Source: Capnocytophaga leadbetteri
GTDB lineage: Bacteria; Bacteroidota; Bacteroidia; Flavobacteriales; Flavobacteriaceae
Assembly: GCF_003054025.1 (NCBI RefSeq)
Contig: NZ_QBKG01000006.1
Span: forward strand, 62,001 to 126,000
DNA: 64,000 nucleotides
Reading direction: 5' to 3'
Within the stretch, counting starts at the first letter, position 1. Every line of letters starts with the position of its first letter. This document shows, piece after piece, positions 17,160-27,043 of this stretch. Position numbers and translations under genes: made by a program. The notes beneath the pieces were generated by a model. It did no database searches. It was not told the DNA's origin and saw only the letters and a list, made by a program, of their open reading frames with translations.

Positions 17160-17822
17160 ATGAATATAAAAGATAAGCCTACAATTTATTTAATGCCGGG
17201 AATGGCGGCAAGCCCTAAGATTTTCGAGCGGCTGCACTTCCCTAATACCTATGACATTCACCTCCTCGACTGGATTATGCCTGAAGAAGATGAGTCATTA
17301 GCGCATTATGCCAGTCGTTTAGCAAGTACGATTACGGCTCCTAATCCTATTCTTTTGGGCGTATCTTTTGGCGGAATTATAATGCAAGAAGTAGCTAAGC
17401 AAATAGATTATAAAAAAGTAGTGATTATATCGAGTGTGAAAACGCAATACGAACTCCCTAAGAAGATGCTATTAGCTCGTTATACGTACTTACATAAGTT
17501 ATTACCTGTGAGAGCTATTAGCCATTTAGAGTTCTGGAAACGTTTTTCTTTTTCTGAAACGATGAACAAACGCTTGACATTATACGAAAAATATATCGGT
17601 TTACGTTCTCCCTCCTACCTCGATTGGTCTATCGACCGCATTGTCAATTGGCAACAAAAAGAGCCTTTACCCCGTACAATTCATATTCACGGCGATAAAG
17701 ACCCTGTTTTTCCTATTCAGTACATAAAAAATGCCACCGTTATCCACGGTGGCACACATATTATGATTATCAATCGTTATAAATGGTTCAACGAACACCT
17801 TATCAATATGATTAAGGAGTAA
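17160..17822 (+). CDS. Alpha/beta hydrolase
   Basis: A 220-residue soluble alpha/beta hydrolase. The nucleophile elbow GVSFGG (about residues 67-72) carries Ser; the acid is probably Asp in HGDKDPVFP and the base His in GGTHIMI near the C-terminus, giving a full triad. A small cap is formed by the helices around 100-150. No signal peptide, so cytoplasmic. The stop directly abuts the convergent mraY stop with no spacer. Substrate unknown; esterase or thioesterase are equally possible. Confidence 0.8.
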   Translation: MNIKDKPTIYLMPGMAASPKIFERLHFPNTYDIHLLDWIMPEEDESLAHYASRLASTITAPNPILLGVSFGGIIMQEVAKQIDYKKVVIISSVKTQYELPKKMLLARYTYLHKLLPVRAISHLEFWKRFSFSETMNKRLTLYEKYIGLRSPSYLDWSIDRIVNWQQKEPLPRTIHIHGDKDPVFPIQYIKNATVIHGGTHIMIINRYKWFNEHLINMIKE

Positions 17823-19076
17823 TTATCTAATTTTCAGTGTAACTATTGATATTACAGCTAAGAAAATCCCTACTATCAGAAAACGCATTACTATTTTACT
17901 TTCGTGATAGCCTCGTTTCTGATAGTGGTGGTGCAAAGGCGACATTAAGAATATTCTTCTTCCTTCTCCATATTTCTTTTTAGTGTATTTGAAATAAGCG
18001 ACTTGCAGTATTACTGACAAGTTCTCGACCAAGAAAATACCACAAAGCACTGGTATTAACAGCTCTTTGCGCACTGCAATAGCGATTACCGCTATAATAC
18101 CACCTATAGTCAAACTACCCGTATCGCCCATAAATACTTGAGCAGGATAGGTATTATACCACAGAAAACCGACCAAAGCACCTGCAAATGCTGCTATAAA
18201 TACGGTCATCTCACCCACTCTGGGGATATACATTATATTCAGATATTCCGAGAAAATGATATTCCCCGACACCCAAGCAAAAATCCCCAGTGTCAACACT
18301 ATAATAGCTGAACTACCCGCCGCTAATCCATCAATACCATCTGTTAAGTTCGCTCCATTTGAGACTGCTGTTACTATCAAAATAACCAACGGAATAAACA
18401 CTAACCACACATATTGATGATAATTTCCGCCCGTCCAGGCTATTAGGTCTGCATAGTCAAACTCATTGTTTTTTACAAAAGGAATAGTCGTCTTAGTCGA
18501 TTTTATTTCTGGCACTACTACTTCATTAGCACTATCCGCTATCTCATTATTAGTAGTTGTTACCAATTCTGTACGCGTACGCCCTATTCCTGTTTTTTCA
18601 CTTTTTATAGTTACGGCATCATTAAAATAAAGGGTTGCTCCTACTATTATACCGAGCCCGACTTGTCCTAATACTTTGAAACGCCCTTTGAGTCCCTCTT
18701 TATTTTTCCTAAATGTCTTGATATAATCATCTATAAAACCAATAGTTCCCATCCATACTGTAGTAATAAGTAGCAAAATAGTATAGACATTGTTTAGTTT
18801 AGCCAACAAAAGGACTGGTATAAGTGTAGCGAGAATAATAATAATCCCCCCCATAGTAGGCGTACCTGCTTTTTCATTTTGTCCACTAAGCCCTAAGTCA
18901 CGCACTGTTTCACCTATCTGCTTACGTTGCAAAAAGCTAATAATACGCTTACCGTAAATAGTAGAAATCAAGAGCGAAATCAGCAGAGCCATTCCCGCCC
19001 TAAACGAAAGGTATTTATATAATCCCGAACCTGGGAAATCGTAATTTTCTAAGTTTTCTAATAGATGATATAGCAT
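17823..19076 (-). CDS. mraY: Phospho-N-acetylmuramoyl-pentapeptide-transferase
   Basis: MraY moves phospho-MurNAc-pentapeptide from UDP to undecaprenyl phosphate, making lipid I at the inner membrane. Family motifs are clear: KAGTPTMGG near residue 71, the catalytic GFIDDYIK (about 131-138), [14 protein letters not shown] (about 239-252), and the terminal [12 protein letters not shown]. At 417 residues it is longer than the usual 360 because of an insert at about 165-220 of hydrophilic residues, as known for Bacteroidota. It is isolated from the rsmH-ftsI-murE cluster, where mraY normally follows murE. Confidence 0.95.
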   Translation of the reverse strand: MLYHLLENLENYDFPGSGLYKYLSFRAGMALLISLLISTIYGKRIISFLQRKQIGETVRDLGLSGQNEKAGTPTMGGIIIILATLIPVLLLAKLNNVYTILLLITTVWMGTIGFIDDYIKTFRKNKEGLKGRFKVLGQVGLGIIVGATLYFNDAVTIKSEKTGIGRTRTELVTTTNNEIADSANEVVVPEIKSTKTTIPFVKNNEFDYADLIAWTGGNYHQYVWLVFIPLVILIVTAVSNGANLTDGIDGLAAGSSAIIVLTLGIFAWVSGNIIFSEYLNIMYIPRVGEMTVFIAAFAGALVGFLWYNTYPAQVFMGDTGSLTIGGIIAVIAIAVRKELLIPVLCGIFLVENLSVILQVAYFKYTKKKYGEGRRIFLMSPLHHHYQKRGYHESKIVMRFLIVGIFLAVISIVTLKIR

Positions 19077-19196
19077 TATTTATGTCTTTTATTTTTATTT
19101 TAAATGGCTGCAAAGATACAAAACTATTATTAATTTAATAGGTAGTTTTACTTTATTTATTAATTTTGCTGCTTAATTAGTATCTAGTTATCTAAT

Positions 19197-19640
19197 ATGC
19201 GAAAAGATTCTTATACACCTACAGCCCTTACTGCCTCTGTCATTATTAGGGTACGTTTTAGCGAAACAGACCCCTTAGGTATTGTCTGGCACGGCAATTA
19301 TATCAAATATTTTGAAGAAGGAAGAGAGGCTTTCGGTCGAAAATACGGACTTTCATACCTTGATGTACAACGTGAAGGCTACGCTACCCCTATCGTAAAA
19401 TCTCTCTGCGAACATAAGAAAATGGTACAATACGGAGAGCAACTACGTGTAGAAACACACTATATGCTTACTTCTGTAGCCAAATTGGTATTCCGATACT
19501 TCCTTTATAACAAAGCTGACGAATTAGTATGTACAGGCGAAACTGTACAAGTATTTACCTCGCTAGCTGATAATTCTCTCGCTCTTTACCCACCTCCTTT
19601 CTACGAGAAGTGGAAAAACAAAATGAAAGAACTTTTTTAA
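19197..19640 (+). CDS. Acyl-CoA thioesterase, 4HBT/YbgC type
   Basis: A 147-residue hotdog-fold protein. The 4-hydroxybenzoyl-CoA thioesterase/YbgC motif VRFSETDPLGIVWHGNYIKY (about residues 21-40) contains the catalytic Asp and the HGNY turn. YbgC-type enzymes hydrolyse acyl-CoA in the cytoplasm and in some bacteria work beside the Tol-Pal system, which is not present here. A PaaK-like ligase gene lies convergently 1 bp after its stop, an arrangement that may be functional (acyl-CoA making and breaking) or accidental. A TAATTTTG box is at 19161-19168. Confidence 0.82.
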   Translation: MRKDSYTPTALTASVIIRVRFSETDPLGIVWHGNYIKYFEEGREAFGRKYGLSYLDVQREGYATPIVKSLCEHKKMVQYGEQLRVETHYMLTSVAKLVFRYFLYNKADELVCTGETVQVFTSLADNSLALYPPPFYEKWKNKMKELF

Positions 19641-19641
19641 A

Positions 19642-20946
19642 CTAACCTTTTCGTTTATCTACAAATTTCATTGGTTTTCTACTGCCCAATGGGTACAACT
19701 CTCGCTCTAACTCAGCAATATCGCAATACTCTATCTTAGGCACGACTCTTATTTTAGCTCTAAAATGATTGCTAATACGCTCTTTTAGAGCTTCTGTTGG
19801 GGTGCGTGTACCTATCCTGATAAGTATTTCATCAGTGAGTATGCTATTTGTACTTATTTCTATGATGTAATTCTCTATTTCTTCAAAATTAGTGAGCAAA
19901 TCCATTAATACTGGTAGGTATAAAGTCGTTCCCTTATACTTTATCATCTGTTGTTTGCGCCCTAATACCGGACTTACCCGAGCTGTATTGCGCCCACAAG
20001 CACAAGTTCTTGTATGCATCGTCACTATATCGCCAGTTCTAAAACGTACCAAAGGCATTGCTTCTACCCCCAATGTGGTGATAGTCAACTCTCCACTTTC
20101 GTTCTCTCCTACTCTATTGCCTGCATCATCTAATACTTCAGTGATGATAAGCTCAGGATGATGATGCCCCCCTTGCTGATATTCGCATTCGGTAAAAGTA
20201 GTGCTCATTTCTGTAGAAGCATAAGTAGAATAAAGTTTTATCCCTTTCCATTTCTCGGCTATTTTTTCAGCGAGAAGAGTATTACTAAAATCCTGATTTC
20301 TAAGAGACTCTCCTATACATACTACTCCTTTTACTGATGAGGCTTCATAGTCTATCCCATTTTTTTCGGCATAAGCTATCATTTTCAGCAAAAAAGATGG
20401 CACAGCTATCAAATAGGTAGGTTCGTATAGCCTAATACTATCCCACTGTAGCTCTGGTATCCCTGCCCCTACCCTTACGATGCTTGCTCCTAATTGGCGT
20501 ACCCCTAAAAAGTAAGCTAACCCTGCCATAAAACGCCTATCAATAGTAGTCATTAGCTGCACTACATCTCCCTTTTTTATTCCTGCACAAGCCAATGAGA
20601 TAGCCTCATTATAGGCAAGACGATTCAAATCATTATCCGTCAAACCAAAAGTAACAGGCGTACCAAGTGTACCCGAAGTAGAAGCGTAATCTACAATAGC
20701 TGATTTAGGTACACATCTGAAAGCATCGTTATCACGTTGCAAATCATCTTTGCAGGTAGTAGGGAGCTTAGTCAGGTCAGAAAGTGTTTTAATAGCCGAA
20801 ACATTGATATTATACTCCTTGAAAAGTCGCTTATAGAATGCCGAATGCTCATTTACATACGCTAACACCTCTTGCAACTTTTTCTCCTGCAAAGCTACTA
20901 TATCAGCCTGCGATTGCTTCTCTATTTCTGGTACCCAATCTTTCAT
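19642..20946 (-). CDS. Phenylacetate-CoA ligase (PaaK)-like adenylate-forming enzyme
   Basis: A 434-residue ANL-superfamily protein related to PaaK: N-terminal helices VNEHSAFYKRLF, the ATP loop DYASTSGTLGTPVTFG (about 86-101), a STYASTEMSTTF motif (about 240-251) and the FRTGDI segment (about 304-309). A CACGR sequence gives the Cys pair seen in the family's small zinc-like loop. The reaction is activation of an acid to the acyl-AMP and CoA ester; the acid is unknown. It follows the DUF3857 gene by 7 bp on the same strand. Confidence 0.8.
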   Translation of the reverse strand: MKDWVPEIEKQSQADIVALQEKKLQEVLAYVNEHSAFYKRLFKEYNINVSAIKTLSDLTKLPTTCKDDLQRDNDAFRCVPKSAIVDYASTSGTLGTPVTFGLTDNDLNRLAYNEAISLACAGIKKGDVVQLMTTIDRRFMAGLAYFLGVRQLGASIVRVGAGIPELQWDSIRLYEPTYLIAVPSFLLKMIAYAEKNGIDYEASSVKGVVCIGESLRNQDFSNTLLAEKIAEKWKGIKLYSTYASTEMSTTFTECEYQQGGHHHPELIITEVLDDAGNRVGENESGELTITTLGVEAMPLVRFRTGDIVTMHTRTCACGRNTARVSPVLGRKQQMIKYKGTTLYLPVLMDLLTNFEEIENYIIEISTNSILTDEILIRIGTRTPTEALKERISNHFRAKIRVVPKIEYCDIAELERELYPLGSRKPMKFVDKRKG

Positions 20947-20953
20947 TTAAACT

Positions 20954-22957
20954 TTATTTAAAAAGTCTTTTAAGCGAGTTTAAAAATCCTTTCTCTACTA
21001 CATCTATCCCAATACCAAAGTTGCTATCAGCCATTGTATGGTAGTCTTCGCGTACTGGCTCTAATTTGTCTAACGGAATCTCTATATTCATCAGCGGATT
21101 GTACTCTACTATCACTTTGCCCGAGTTTTTAGTAATAAACTTTTGGGTTTTATGAGTAAAATACTTGTTCTGTATGTCGCACTCTTGTATAGTGTATTTC
21201 TCTTTAGTATCAATATTTTCATCGGTTTGTAGGTAGATTTCATAGCGTTCGCTATCAAAATTATGCCAGAAACTCACATCGCTGTGTTGGTGCTCTCTTA
21301 TGCTATTTTTCAGCACACTACCGTCAAAATACATAAGGAAACGTTTCCCTTGCGGGTCTACAAAATAAGGATTTTCTATAGTAGCCTCATATTTCACCGT
21401 CAATTCGTTTTCTACCTTATCGTCTTTCACTATTTGTAGGGTAGCATCTTTAAATATATCGCGAAAATCCTTGCCTTTACGGTCATTTGCGTAATTAAGA
21501 GCATAAAATAATGAGTTGTTCCAACTATCTAAACGCTCGTTTTTATTACTTGATTTAAAATAGCCTCGCATTGTATTAGCGCGGTTGTAGCGGTAGGTAG
21601 TCAGTAGCTCTATTTTACCTTTATTTTCTTTCACCACCAAACTAATCTTCTCGTCTATGCAATAATCAGCAAAACGAATAGGTTTGCGTACTTGCAATTC
21701 TTGGTCAGGCAAAATTTCCATATAGAAACAGAAAGAGATAACAGCGCGTTTCTCTAATCGGCCAAACTCATTACGAGCAGTAGCATCTATAAAATACTCT
21801 TGCCCTTGATGGTTAATTTTCACCACTACATGATTGAATGACAACAATGAAGGTAAGTAGTATTTTAGATAAAAATCTACATTGTAATTCACCAATACTA
21901 CTGATGAATCTACCCCCAAGTAGTTAAGTACGCACTTCAGCAATACGCATTTTGCCTTGCAGTCTCCTTGCTTATTTTGGTAAGTGAGAGCAGGCTCTTG
22001 TGGCTTATGTCCGTTCATCTCATCGGCATTGTACACATAGTAGATGTTATTTTGCACAAATTCTATAGCGTACTGCAGTTTTTCATCAAGGGTAGGCATA
22101 GCGTCTAATTTAGCTACCAAATCTGGAGCAAAATCAGTAAGTTGAGCATTGAATACCCCTTCATACAAAGGATAAATATAGTTAGAGAGGTCTTTCCAAT
22201 TGCTATCGGTAGCAAAATCTATAAAAGGGAATATCTCGCGATTAGGGTCTACAGGATTGATATAATCATTTTCAATGATTTCAAAAGTTTCTCCTTGTGC
22301 TAAGTACTTCACCTCACTAGGTAGCACATTTCTTTCTTCATCGCGGAAAAATACATTTTTATAAGCTACTCGTTTATCTCTGTTATTGATAAGTTTAAAG
22401 TGGTATCTACCATAAGCCCAATAAGTATCAGGGGTTACATAGATATACTTCATAAAGTCGCGACGCAAAAACTCTTTTTCAGTAAACACTTTTTCTTTAG
22501 TGTCTTCCAAAATGAGAATATCATCTAAATGAAGGTCTTTGATTGAAAAATTTAGCTTTTTAGAACTACTAATAACACCTCTATTGCTTTGGTTTTCGTT
22601 GTCGAGTACTTTTATGGTAGTATCAGGAGTTTTATCTATAAGCTCTCCATTGCGGTACACACTGATACGGTGAATATTAAAAAATTCATTCTCTTCTAAT
22701 ATCATATCATACATCGAGGCACGCTCTAAGTTCTCTGGTTGCGTGAGCGTATAAGCCATAAAGGTATAATCGGAGGTACTATCAGTGTCTATTTTACTGT
22801 ATTTATGCAAGAAATAGCAGTAGTCGCGCCCCTCATCGGTTTGCTCTCGAGAGAAGTCGGTATCTACTAATAAAGCTATTATTTCAGTATCTGATAGGGT
22901 ATTTGCCCAATCGGGAGCTTGTATAAAGCGGTAAAGTTCTTTTTCTTCTGTTTGCAC
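20954..22957 (-). CDS. DUF3857/transglutaminase-like protein
   Basis: A 667-residue protein with an N-terminal DUF3857-like beta region and a transglutaminase-like core. The putative triad is visible: Cys in QGDCKAKCVLLKCVL (about 333-348), His in FNHVVVKI (about 375-382) and Asp in FIDATARNEFG (about 388-398). A C-terminal DUF2569-like membrane part is absent. The frame begins with GTG at 22957 directly after an in-frame stop and shows no signal peptide, unusual because relatives are usually exported. It precedes the PaaK-like gene by 7 bp. Function unknown. Confidence 0.75.
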   Translation of the reverse strand: MQTEEKELYRFIQAPDWANTLSDTEIIALLVDTDFSREQTDEGRDYCYFLHKYSKIDTDSTSDYTFMAYTLTQPENLERASMYDMILEENEFFNIHRISVYRNGELIDKTPDTTIKVLDNENQSNRGVISSSKKLNFSIKDLHLDDILILEDTKEKVFTEKEFLRRDFMKYIYVTPDTYWAYGRYHFKLINNRDKRVAYKNVFFRDEERNVLPSEVKYLAQGETFEIIENDYINPVDPNREIFPFIDFATDSNWKDLSNYIYPLYEGVFNAQLTDFAPDLVAKLDAMPTLDEKLQYAIEFVQNNIYYVYNADEMNGHKPQEPALTYQNKQGDCKAKCVLLKCVLNYLGVDSSVVLVNYNVDFYLKYYLPSLLSFNHVVVKINHQGQEYFIDATARNEFGRLEKRAVISFCFYMEILPDQELQVRKPIRFADYCIDEKISLVVKENKGKIELLTTYRYNRANTMRGYFKSSNKNERLDSWNNSLFYALNYANDRKGKDFRDIFKDATLQIVKDDKVENELTVKYEATIENPYFVDPQGKRFLMYFDGSVLKNSIREHQHSDVSFWHNFDSERYEIYLQTDENIDTKEKYTIQECDIQNKYFTHKTQKFITKNSGKVIVEYNPLMNIEIPLDKLEPVREDYHTMADSNFGIGIDVVEKGFLNSLKRLFK

Positions 22958-22982
22958 GTTCTTATTATATTTTTATAAAAAT

Positions 22983-23013
22983 AGCCACTTATAGTTACAA
23001 ACTACAAGTGGCT
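22983..23013 (-). terminator. Hairpin after the vWA gene
   Basis: Inverted arms AGCCACTT (22983-22990) and AAGTGGCT (23006-23013) with an inner TAGTT/AACTA stem, followed on the minus strand by a T tract. A TACCTTTG box at 23015-23022 lies just before it, so it could instead act in the leader of the DUF3857 gene. Confidence 0.55.
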
Positions 23014-23034
23014 GCAAAGGTAATACTTTTTATT

Positions 23035-24699
23035 TTATTTCGGCAACATTTTTACACTTTTAACTAATCTGACAAACTCTTTTCGGTAGCCCTCTGGGTC
23101 TTTGCCTATCGCCCCTTCTGCCAATTCTATTACTTGGTCGTAAGTGGCGTTAGCTTTGTTGCTATTGTCTCTTAGCAAAATACCAAATTCGGCTACACTG
23201 GCAGCAAATCTATAGTCAGTACTAGTCTCTTTCAAGGCTTTTTTGTTAAATACTAAAGGTTCAGTTATTTCTACACTCTTAGCATCTTTTACTTTAGGGT
23301 CTTTGTAGCGTATTTTAAGGAATCCTAACTCATTGCCTTTGCCTTTTTCGTTTAACTCTTGCGACTGATAGCGAAGACTTTGTGCTACTTTCCCGTCTGA
23401 AGGTACTAACTCATAAAGTGCAGTAACCGTATGCCCTGCCCCTATCTCGCCAGCATCTTTTTTATCGTTAGTAAAATCTTCATTGGCGAGCATTCTGTTT
23501 TCATAACCTATGAGCTTGTATTCTTTTACGTATTTAGGATTGAATTCTAACTGTAGTTTTACATCTTTAGCTACTGCGAAAAGAGTCCCGCTCAACTCAT
23601 TTATCAACACTTTCTTAGCTTCGGTGATATTGTCTATATAGGCGTAGTTACCATTGCCTTTATCGGCTATGGTTTCTGCCATATCATCGCGGTAATTACC
23701 CATTCCAAAGCCCAAAACCGACATATAAATACCACTTTCTCGTTGTTTTTCGATGAACTTTTCTAAATCTGTCGTATTGTTTATTCCTATATTGAAGTCG
23801 CCATCAGTAGCTAAAATAATACGGTTATTACCGTTCTTTATAAACGATTTTTGAGCTTGTTCGTAGGCTAACTGTATGCCTCTGCCACCTGAAGTACCTC
23901 CACTAGCGTAAAGATTATCAAGCACTTTTATTATTTTTTCTTTGTCTTTTACACGGGTAGATGGAAGGGCTACTTTAGTTCCATTAGCATAGGTTACTAT
24001 CGCTACTTTGTCATCTGGTCTGAGTTGCCCCAATAGCATTTTGAAAGAAGATTGTAATAAGGGCAATTTATTTTCTTCATCCATCGAGCCTGATACGTCT
24101 ATGAGGAATACAATATTAGAAGGGGGAGCTTTTGCAAGGTCTATCTTCTTAGTTTGCAAGCCAATACGCAGTAGTAAGTGATTAGGATTCCAAGGAGCAG
24201 GTGCTAATTCGGGTGATACGCGTAGCGGACTTACACTTCCTTCTTCGGGAGCAGGATAGTCATAATCAAAATAGTTTACCATTTCCTCTATGCGTACCGC
24301 ATCTTTGGGGGGTATTTGTCCGTAGCCTATTATGCGGCGTACATTGGCGTAAGCAGCTCTATCTACATCTGCCGAAAAGGTAGTTACAGGTTGTTGAGCT
24401 ACTGCTACAAATGAATTTTCTTTTATCTCTTTGTAGGTTTCAGCATTGCGCTGTTGGGGTGGAGACGAGAGAATCATCTTAGATGTTGCATTTGCAGAAG
24501 GCTCCATTAGGGCAGCTTCATTCGACGTTATCTCTACATCTTCTTCTATTACCTCATTTGGTATTGGATTGATTACACTTATCATTTCACCGCTGTTATG
24601 CCGGTGAGAGGGGTCGCCACAAGCCGCTACCATTAGGGCAGCTGCTATACATAAGGATACATTTGTTTTCATAAGGATATTTTTATTAGAGTTTTTCAC
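23035..24699 (-). CDS. von Willebrand factor type A domain lipoprotein (YfbK-like)
   Basis: A 554-residue surface or periplasmic protein. The N-terminus has a lipoprotein signal with VAAC (Cys27); ATG at codon 10 is an alternative start. Order: vWF_A N-terminal domain (about 95-170, AYANVRRIIGYGQIPP), a vWA domain with an intact MIDAS motif DVSGSMDE (about 201-208) and a later TDGD, and a C-terminal DUF3520. The arrangement equals the YfbK family, whose role is unknown but may be metal-dependent adhesion or complex assembly. It is last in a minus-strand group with ferredoxin and SanA-like genes. Confidence 0.88.
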   Translation of the reverse strand: MKNSNKNILMKTNVSLCIAAALMVAACGDPSHRHNSGEMISVINPIPNEVIEEDVEITSNEAALMEPSANATSKMILSSPPQQRNAETYKEIKENSFVAVAQQPVTTFSADVDRAAYANVRRIIGYGQIPPKDAVRIEEMVNYFDYDYPAPEEGSVSPLRVSPELAPAPWNPNHLLLRIGLQTKKIDLAKAPPSNIVFLIDVSGSMDEENKLPLLQSSFKMLLGQLRPDDKVAIVTYANGTKVALPSTRVKDKEKIIKVLDNLYASGGTSGGRGIQLAYEQAQKSFIKNGNNRIILATDGDFNIGINNTTDLEKFIEKQRESGIYMSVLGFGMGNYRDDMAETIADKGNGNYAYIDNITEAKKVLINELSGTLFAVAKDVKLQLEFNPKYVKEYKLIGYENRMLANEDFTNDKKDAGEIGAGHTVTALYELVPSDGKVAQSLRYQSQELNEKGKGNELGFLKIRYKDPKVKDAKSVEITEPLVFNKKALKETSTDYRFAASVAEFGILLRDNSNKANATYDQVIELAEGAIGKDPEGYRKEFVRLVKSVKMLPK

Positions 24700-24745
24700 C
24701 CTTATAAAAACAAATGATGTGCCAAACTAATCAATAAATTAAACT

Positions 24746-25099
24746 TTATTCCTCATTATGAATAAAGCGCTTTTTAGCGTAAAGTTCCTCTTCTGTTTCT
24801 TGGTGATTACCATCAGGTACGCAGCAATCTACCGGACATACTGCTGCACATTGAGGCGTATCGTGAAAGCCTATGCACTCAGTGCATTTATCAACTACTA
24901 TAAAATAATAGTCATCACTAACAGCCTGTATCATCTCATCGGCATCTACTTCAGCTCCACTTGGCAACACAACTCTTCCTCTTAGTGCTGTCCCTTCAGC
25001 ATAGCTCCATTCTTGCGCTCCCTCATAAATAGCATTATTTGGGCATTCTGGTTCACAAGCCCCACAATTGATACAATTATCCGTTATTATTATAGCCAT
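24746..25099 (-). CDS. 2[4Fe-4S] ferredoxin
   Basis: A 117-residue electron carrier with two cluster motifs: CINCGACEPECP (about 9-20) and CTECIGFHDTPQCAAVCP (about 74-91). The second has the extended Cys-x8-Cys spacing of the Chromatium/Allochromatium type. The electron partner (for example 2-oxoacid oxidoreductase) is not in this window. It is cytoplasmic and has a highly acidic interior with a GNHQETEEELY tail. It lies 24 bp after the SanA-like gene. Confidence 0.92.
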   Translation of the reverse strand: MAIIITDNCINCGACEPECPNNAIYEGAQEWSYAEGTALRGRVVLPSGAEVDADEMIQAVSDDYYFIVVDKCTECIGFHDTPQCAAVCPVDCCVPDGNHQETEEELYAKKRFIHNEE

Positions 25100-25123
25100 T
25101 TTTTTATCGTCAATTATTTTTTA

Positions 25124-25762
25124 TTAAATAAATTTGGGTGTTACTTCAAACCACAAATCTATAAAAAGTTTAAATCGTGCCAGATATTCGCGCACACGTG
25201 TTTTCAGTCCGTAGTAAGCTGTCACATCTTGAGCATTAAAAGCTAGTGCCTCTATATGGTGATGTTGGGCTAAATACAGCGCCCGCTGGTTATGAAATCG
25301 CTGCGATATAATCAGGAAACGCTCTTTACCAAATACCTTTTTAGCACGTACTACCGAATCTAATGTCCTAAAACCTGCATAGTCTAATATGATGTTTGCT
25401 TCGGGTACTCCTCTCTGCATCAAGGCTTTTTTCATTTCTTCAGGTTCGTTATAATCGTTTCGGTGATTGTCACCACTCACCAATATGTATTGTATTTTCT
25501 TTGCTTCGTACAGTTGTACAGCCGCCTCTATTCTATAAAGAAAATACTTATTAGGCTGCCCATTTTTCAGATAAGGATTAGTACCCAATAACAAACCTAC
25601 CTCGCAAGTAGGCACGGTATTTACATCGCTGTATAAGGCATTGGCCGTTTTTCTATCTACCTGCACATTGCAAGCGATAATCACCAAGAACAACCACAGC
25701 GATAGCAAAATTGTTCCCCTCCAGAAATATTTATTCCTTAAAAGTTTAAAAAAAAGTTTCAT
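25124..25762 (-). CDS. SanA-like DUF218 membrane protein
   Basis: A 212-residue protein with one N-terminal transmembrane helix (about 15-31) and a periplasmic DUF218/ElyC-SanA-YdcF fold (GLLLGTNP, VSGDNHRNDYNEPEEM, FLIISQRFHNQRAL). E. coli SanA affects envelope barrier function (vancomycin exclusion at high temperature); the biochemical role is not established. It lies 42 bp after the sigma-54 regulator gene and 24 bp before ferredoxin, all on the same strand, so co-transcription is likely. Confidence 0.85.
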   Translation of the reverse strand: MKLFFKLLRNKYFWRGTILLSLWLFLVIIACNVQVDRKTANALYSDVNTVPTCEVGLLLGTNPYLKNGQPNKYFLYRIEAAVQLYEAKKIQYILVSGDNHRNDYNEPEEMKKALMQRGVPEANIILDYAGFRTLDSVVRAKKVFGKERFLIISQRFHNQRALYLAQHHHIEALAFNAQDVTAYYGLKTRVREYLARFKLFIDLWFEVTPKFI

Positions 25763-25804
25763 TCTTTATTATTTGTTTTTCAAAGTATCGCCTCATCAGC
25801 AAAT

Positions 25805-26968
25805 TTATTTTCCTGCAAAGGCTTTAACATCGTCTTCAGAAATTTCTTTACCTCCTAAGATAAAAAGACGCTCTACCACATTGCGAAGTTCTCTGATATT
25901 CCCTGTCCAATCTTGCTTTTGCAATAGTTCTATAGCTTTTTTGCTAAATTTCTTCGGACTTATCCCTTGTTCTTCTGCTATTTTGTCAGAAAAATGAGAG
26001 ATAAGTAGCGGAATATCATCGCGACGTTCGTTTAATGAAGGTACTCTGATAAGTATTACTGCTAAGCGGTGGTACAAATCCTCACGAAAACGCCCCTCAG
26101 CTATCTCTTTTTTCAAATCTTTATTAGTAGCCGCTATCACACGCACATCTACACTGATGTCCTTATCACTCCCCACACGGGTAATTTTGTTTTCTTGCAA
26201 AGCTCGTAGTACTTTCGCTTGGGCTGACAAACTCATATCACCTATCTCATCTAAGAAAATAGTACCATTATTAGCCGCTTCAAACTTACCTGCACGGTCT
26301 TTTACAGCTGAGGTAAATGCCCCTTTTATATGTCCGAACAACTCACTTTCTATCAATTCTGAAGGGATAGCCGCACAGTTTACCTCTATCATTGGGGCTT
26401 CAGCACGCTCACTCTGGCAGTGAATAGCGTGAGCTACCAACTCTTTGCCCGTACCATTAGAACCTGTGATAAGCACACGAGCTTCAGTGGGAGCTACCTT
26501 TTCAATCATCTGTCGTATCTGTTGTAGTGGGGCACTCTCGCCTATCATCTCATAGCGCTTGCTCACTTTTTTCTTCAGATGTTTGTTCTCTACCACCAAC
26601 TTTTGTTTGTCAAGGGCATTGCGCACTGTGTTGAGCAGACGATTTAGATCGGGCGGCTTCGAAATATAATCATAAGCCCCAAGACGCATAGCATTTACGG
26701 CGGTTTCTAAGTCGCCGTGCCCCGAAATCATCACAAAAGGAACTTCTGGTTTTATCTTTTTAGCCTCGGTGAGCACCTCTAATCCGTCCATTTTAGGCAT
26801 TTTGATGTCGCACAACACCAAGTCGTAATCGTCTTTTTTTAGTTTTTCTAAACCTTCTATACCATCTGAAGCCTCAAAGACCTCGTATTCTTTACTTTCT
26901 TCTTGCAATATCTTAGAAAGTACCCGCCGTATAGCCGATTCATCTTCTATAATAAGTATTTTTGTCAT
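25805..26968 (-). CDS. Sigma-54-dependent response regulator lacking a DNA-binding HTH
   Basis: A 387-residue NtrC-type protein. Receiver domain 1-120 with phospho-Asp in LVLCDIKMPKMDG (about residue 53); AAA+ domain about 140-370 with Walker A GSNGTGKE, Walker B TIFLDEIGDM and the sigma-54 contact loop GAFTSA instead of the usual GAFTGA. The chain ends at GNIRELRNVVERLFILGGKEISEDDVKAFAGK with no Fis-type helix-turn-helix, so it may act without a specific enhancer site or with a partner. An 8-bp repeat array (26983-27022) lies directly upstream. No kinase is adjacent. Confidence 0.92.
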   Translation of the reverse strand: MTKILIIEDESAIRRVLSKILQEESKEYEVFEASDGIEGLEKLKKDDYDLVLCDIKMPKMDGLEVLTEAKKIKPEVPFVMISGHGDLETAVNAMRLGAYDYISKPPDLNRLLNTVRNALDKQKLVVENKHLKKKVSKRYEMIGESAPLQQIRQMIEKVAPTEARVLITGSNGTGKELVAHAIHCQSERAEAPMIEVNCAAIPSELIESELFGHIKGAFTSAVKDRAGKFEAANNGTIFLDEIGDMSLSAQAKVLRALQENKITRVGSDKDISVDVRVIAATNKDLKKEIAEGRFREDLYHRLAVILIRVPSLNERRDDIPLLISHFSDKIAEEQGISPKKFSKKAIELLQKQDWTGNIRELRNVVERLFILGGKEISEDDVKAFAGK

Positions 26969-26982
26969 ATTGTTGATGTATC

Positions 26983-27022
26983 AGTTTGTTGATTTGTCAA
27001 TTTGCCAATTGGCTAATCAGCT
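26983..27022. repeat. 8-bp tandem repeat array, five degenerate units
   Basis: Units of the RATTTGYC family at 8-bp spacing from 26983 (AGTTTGTT, GATTTGTC, AATTTGCC, AATTGGCT, AATCAGCT). It sits upstream of the sigma-54 regulator gene. Confidence 0.65.
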
Positions 27023-27043
27023 TGCAAAAATAATAAAAAAATA

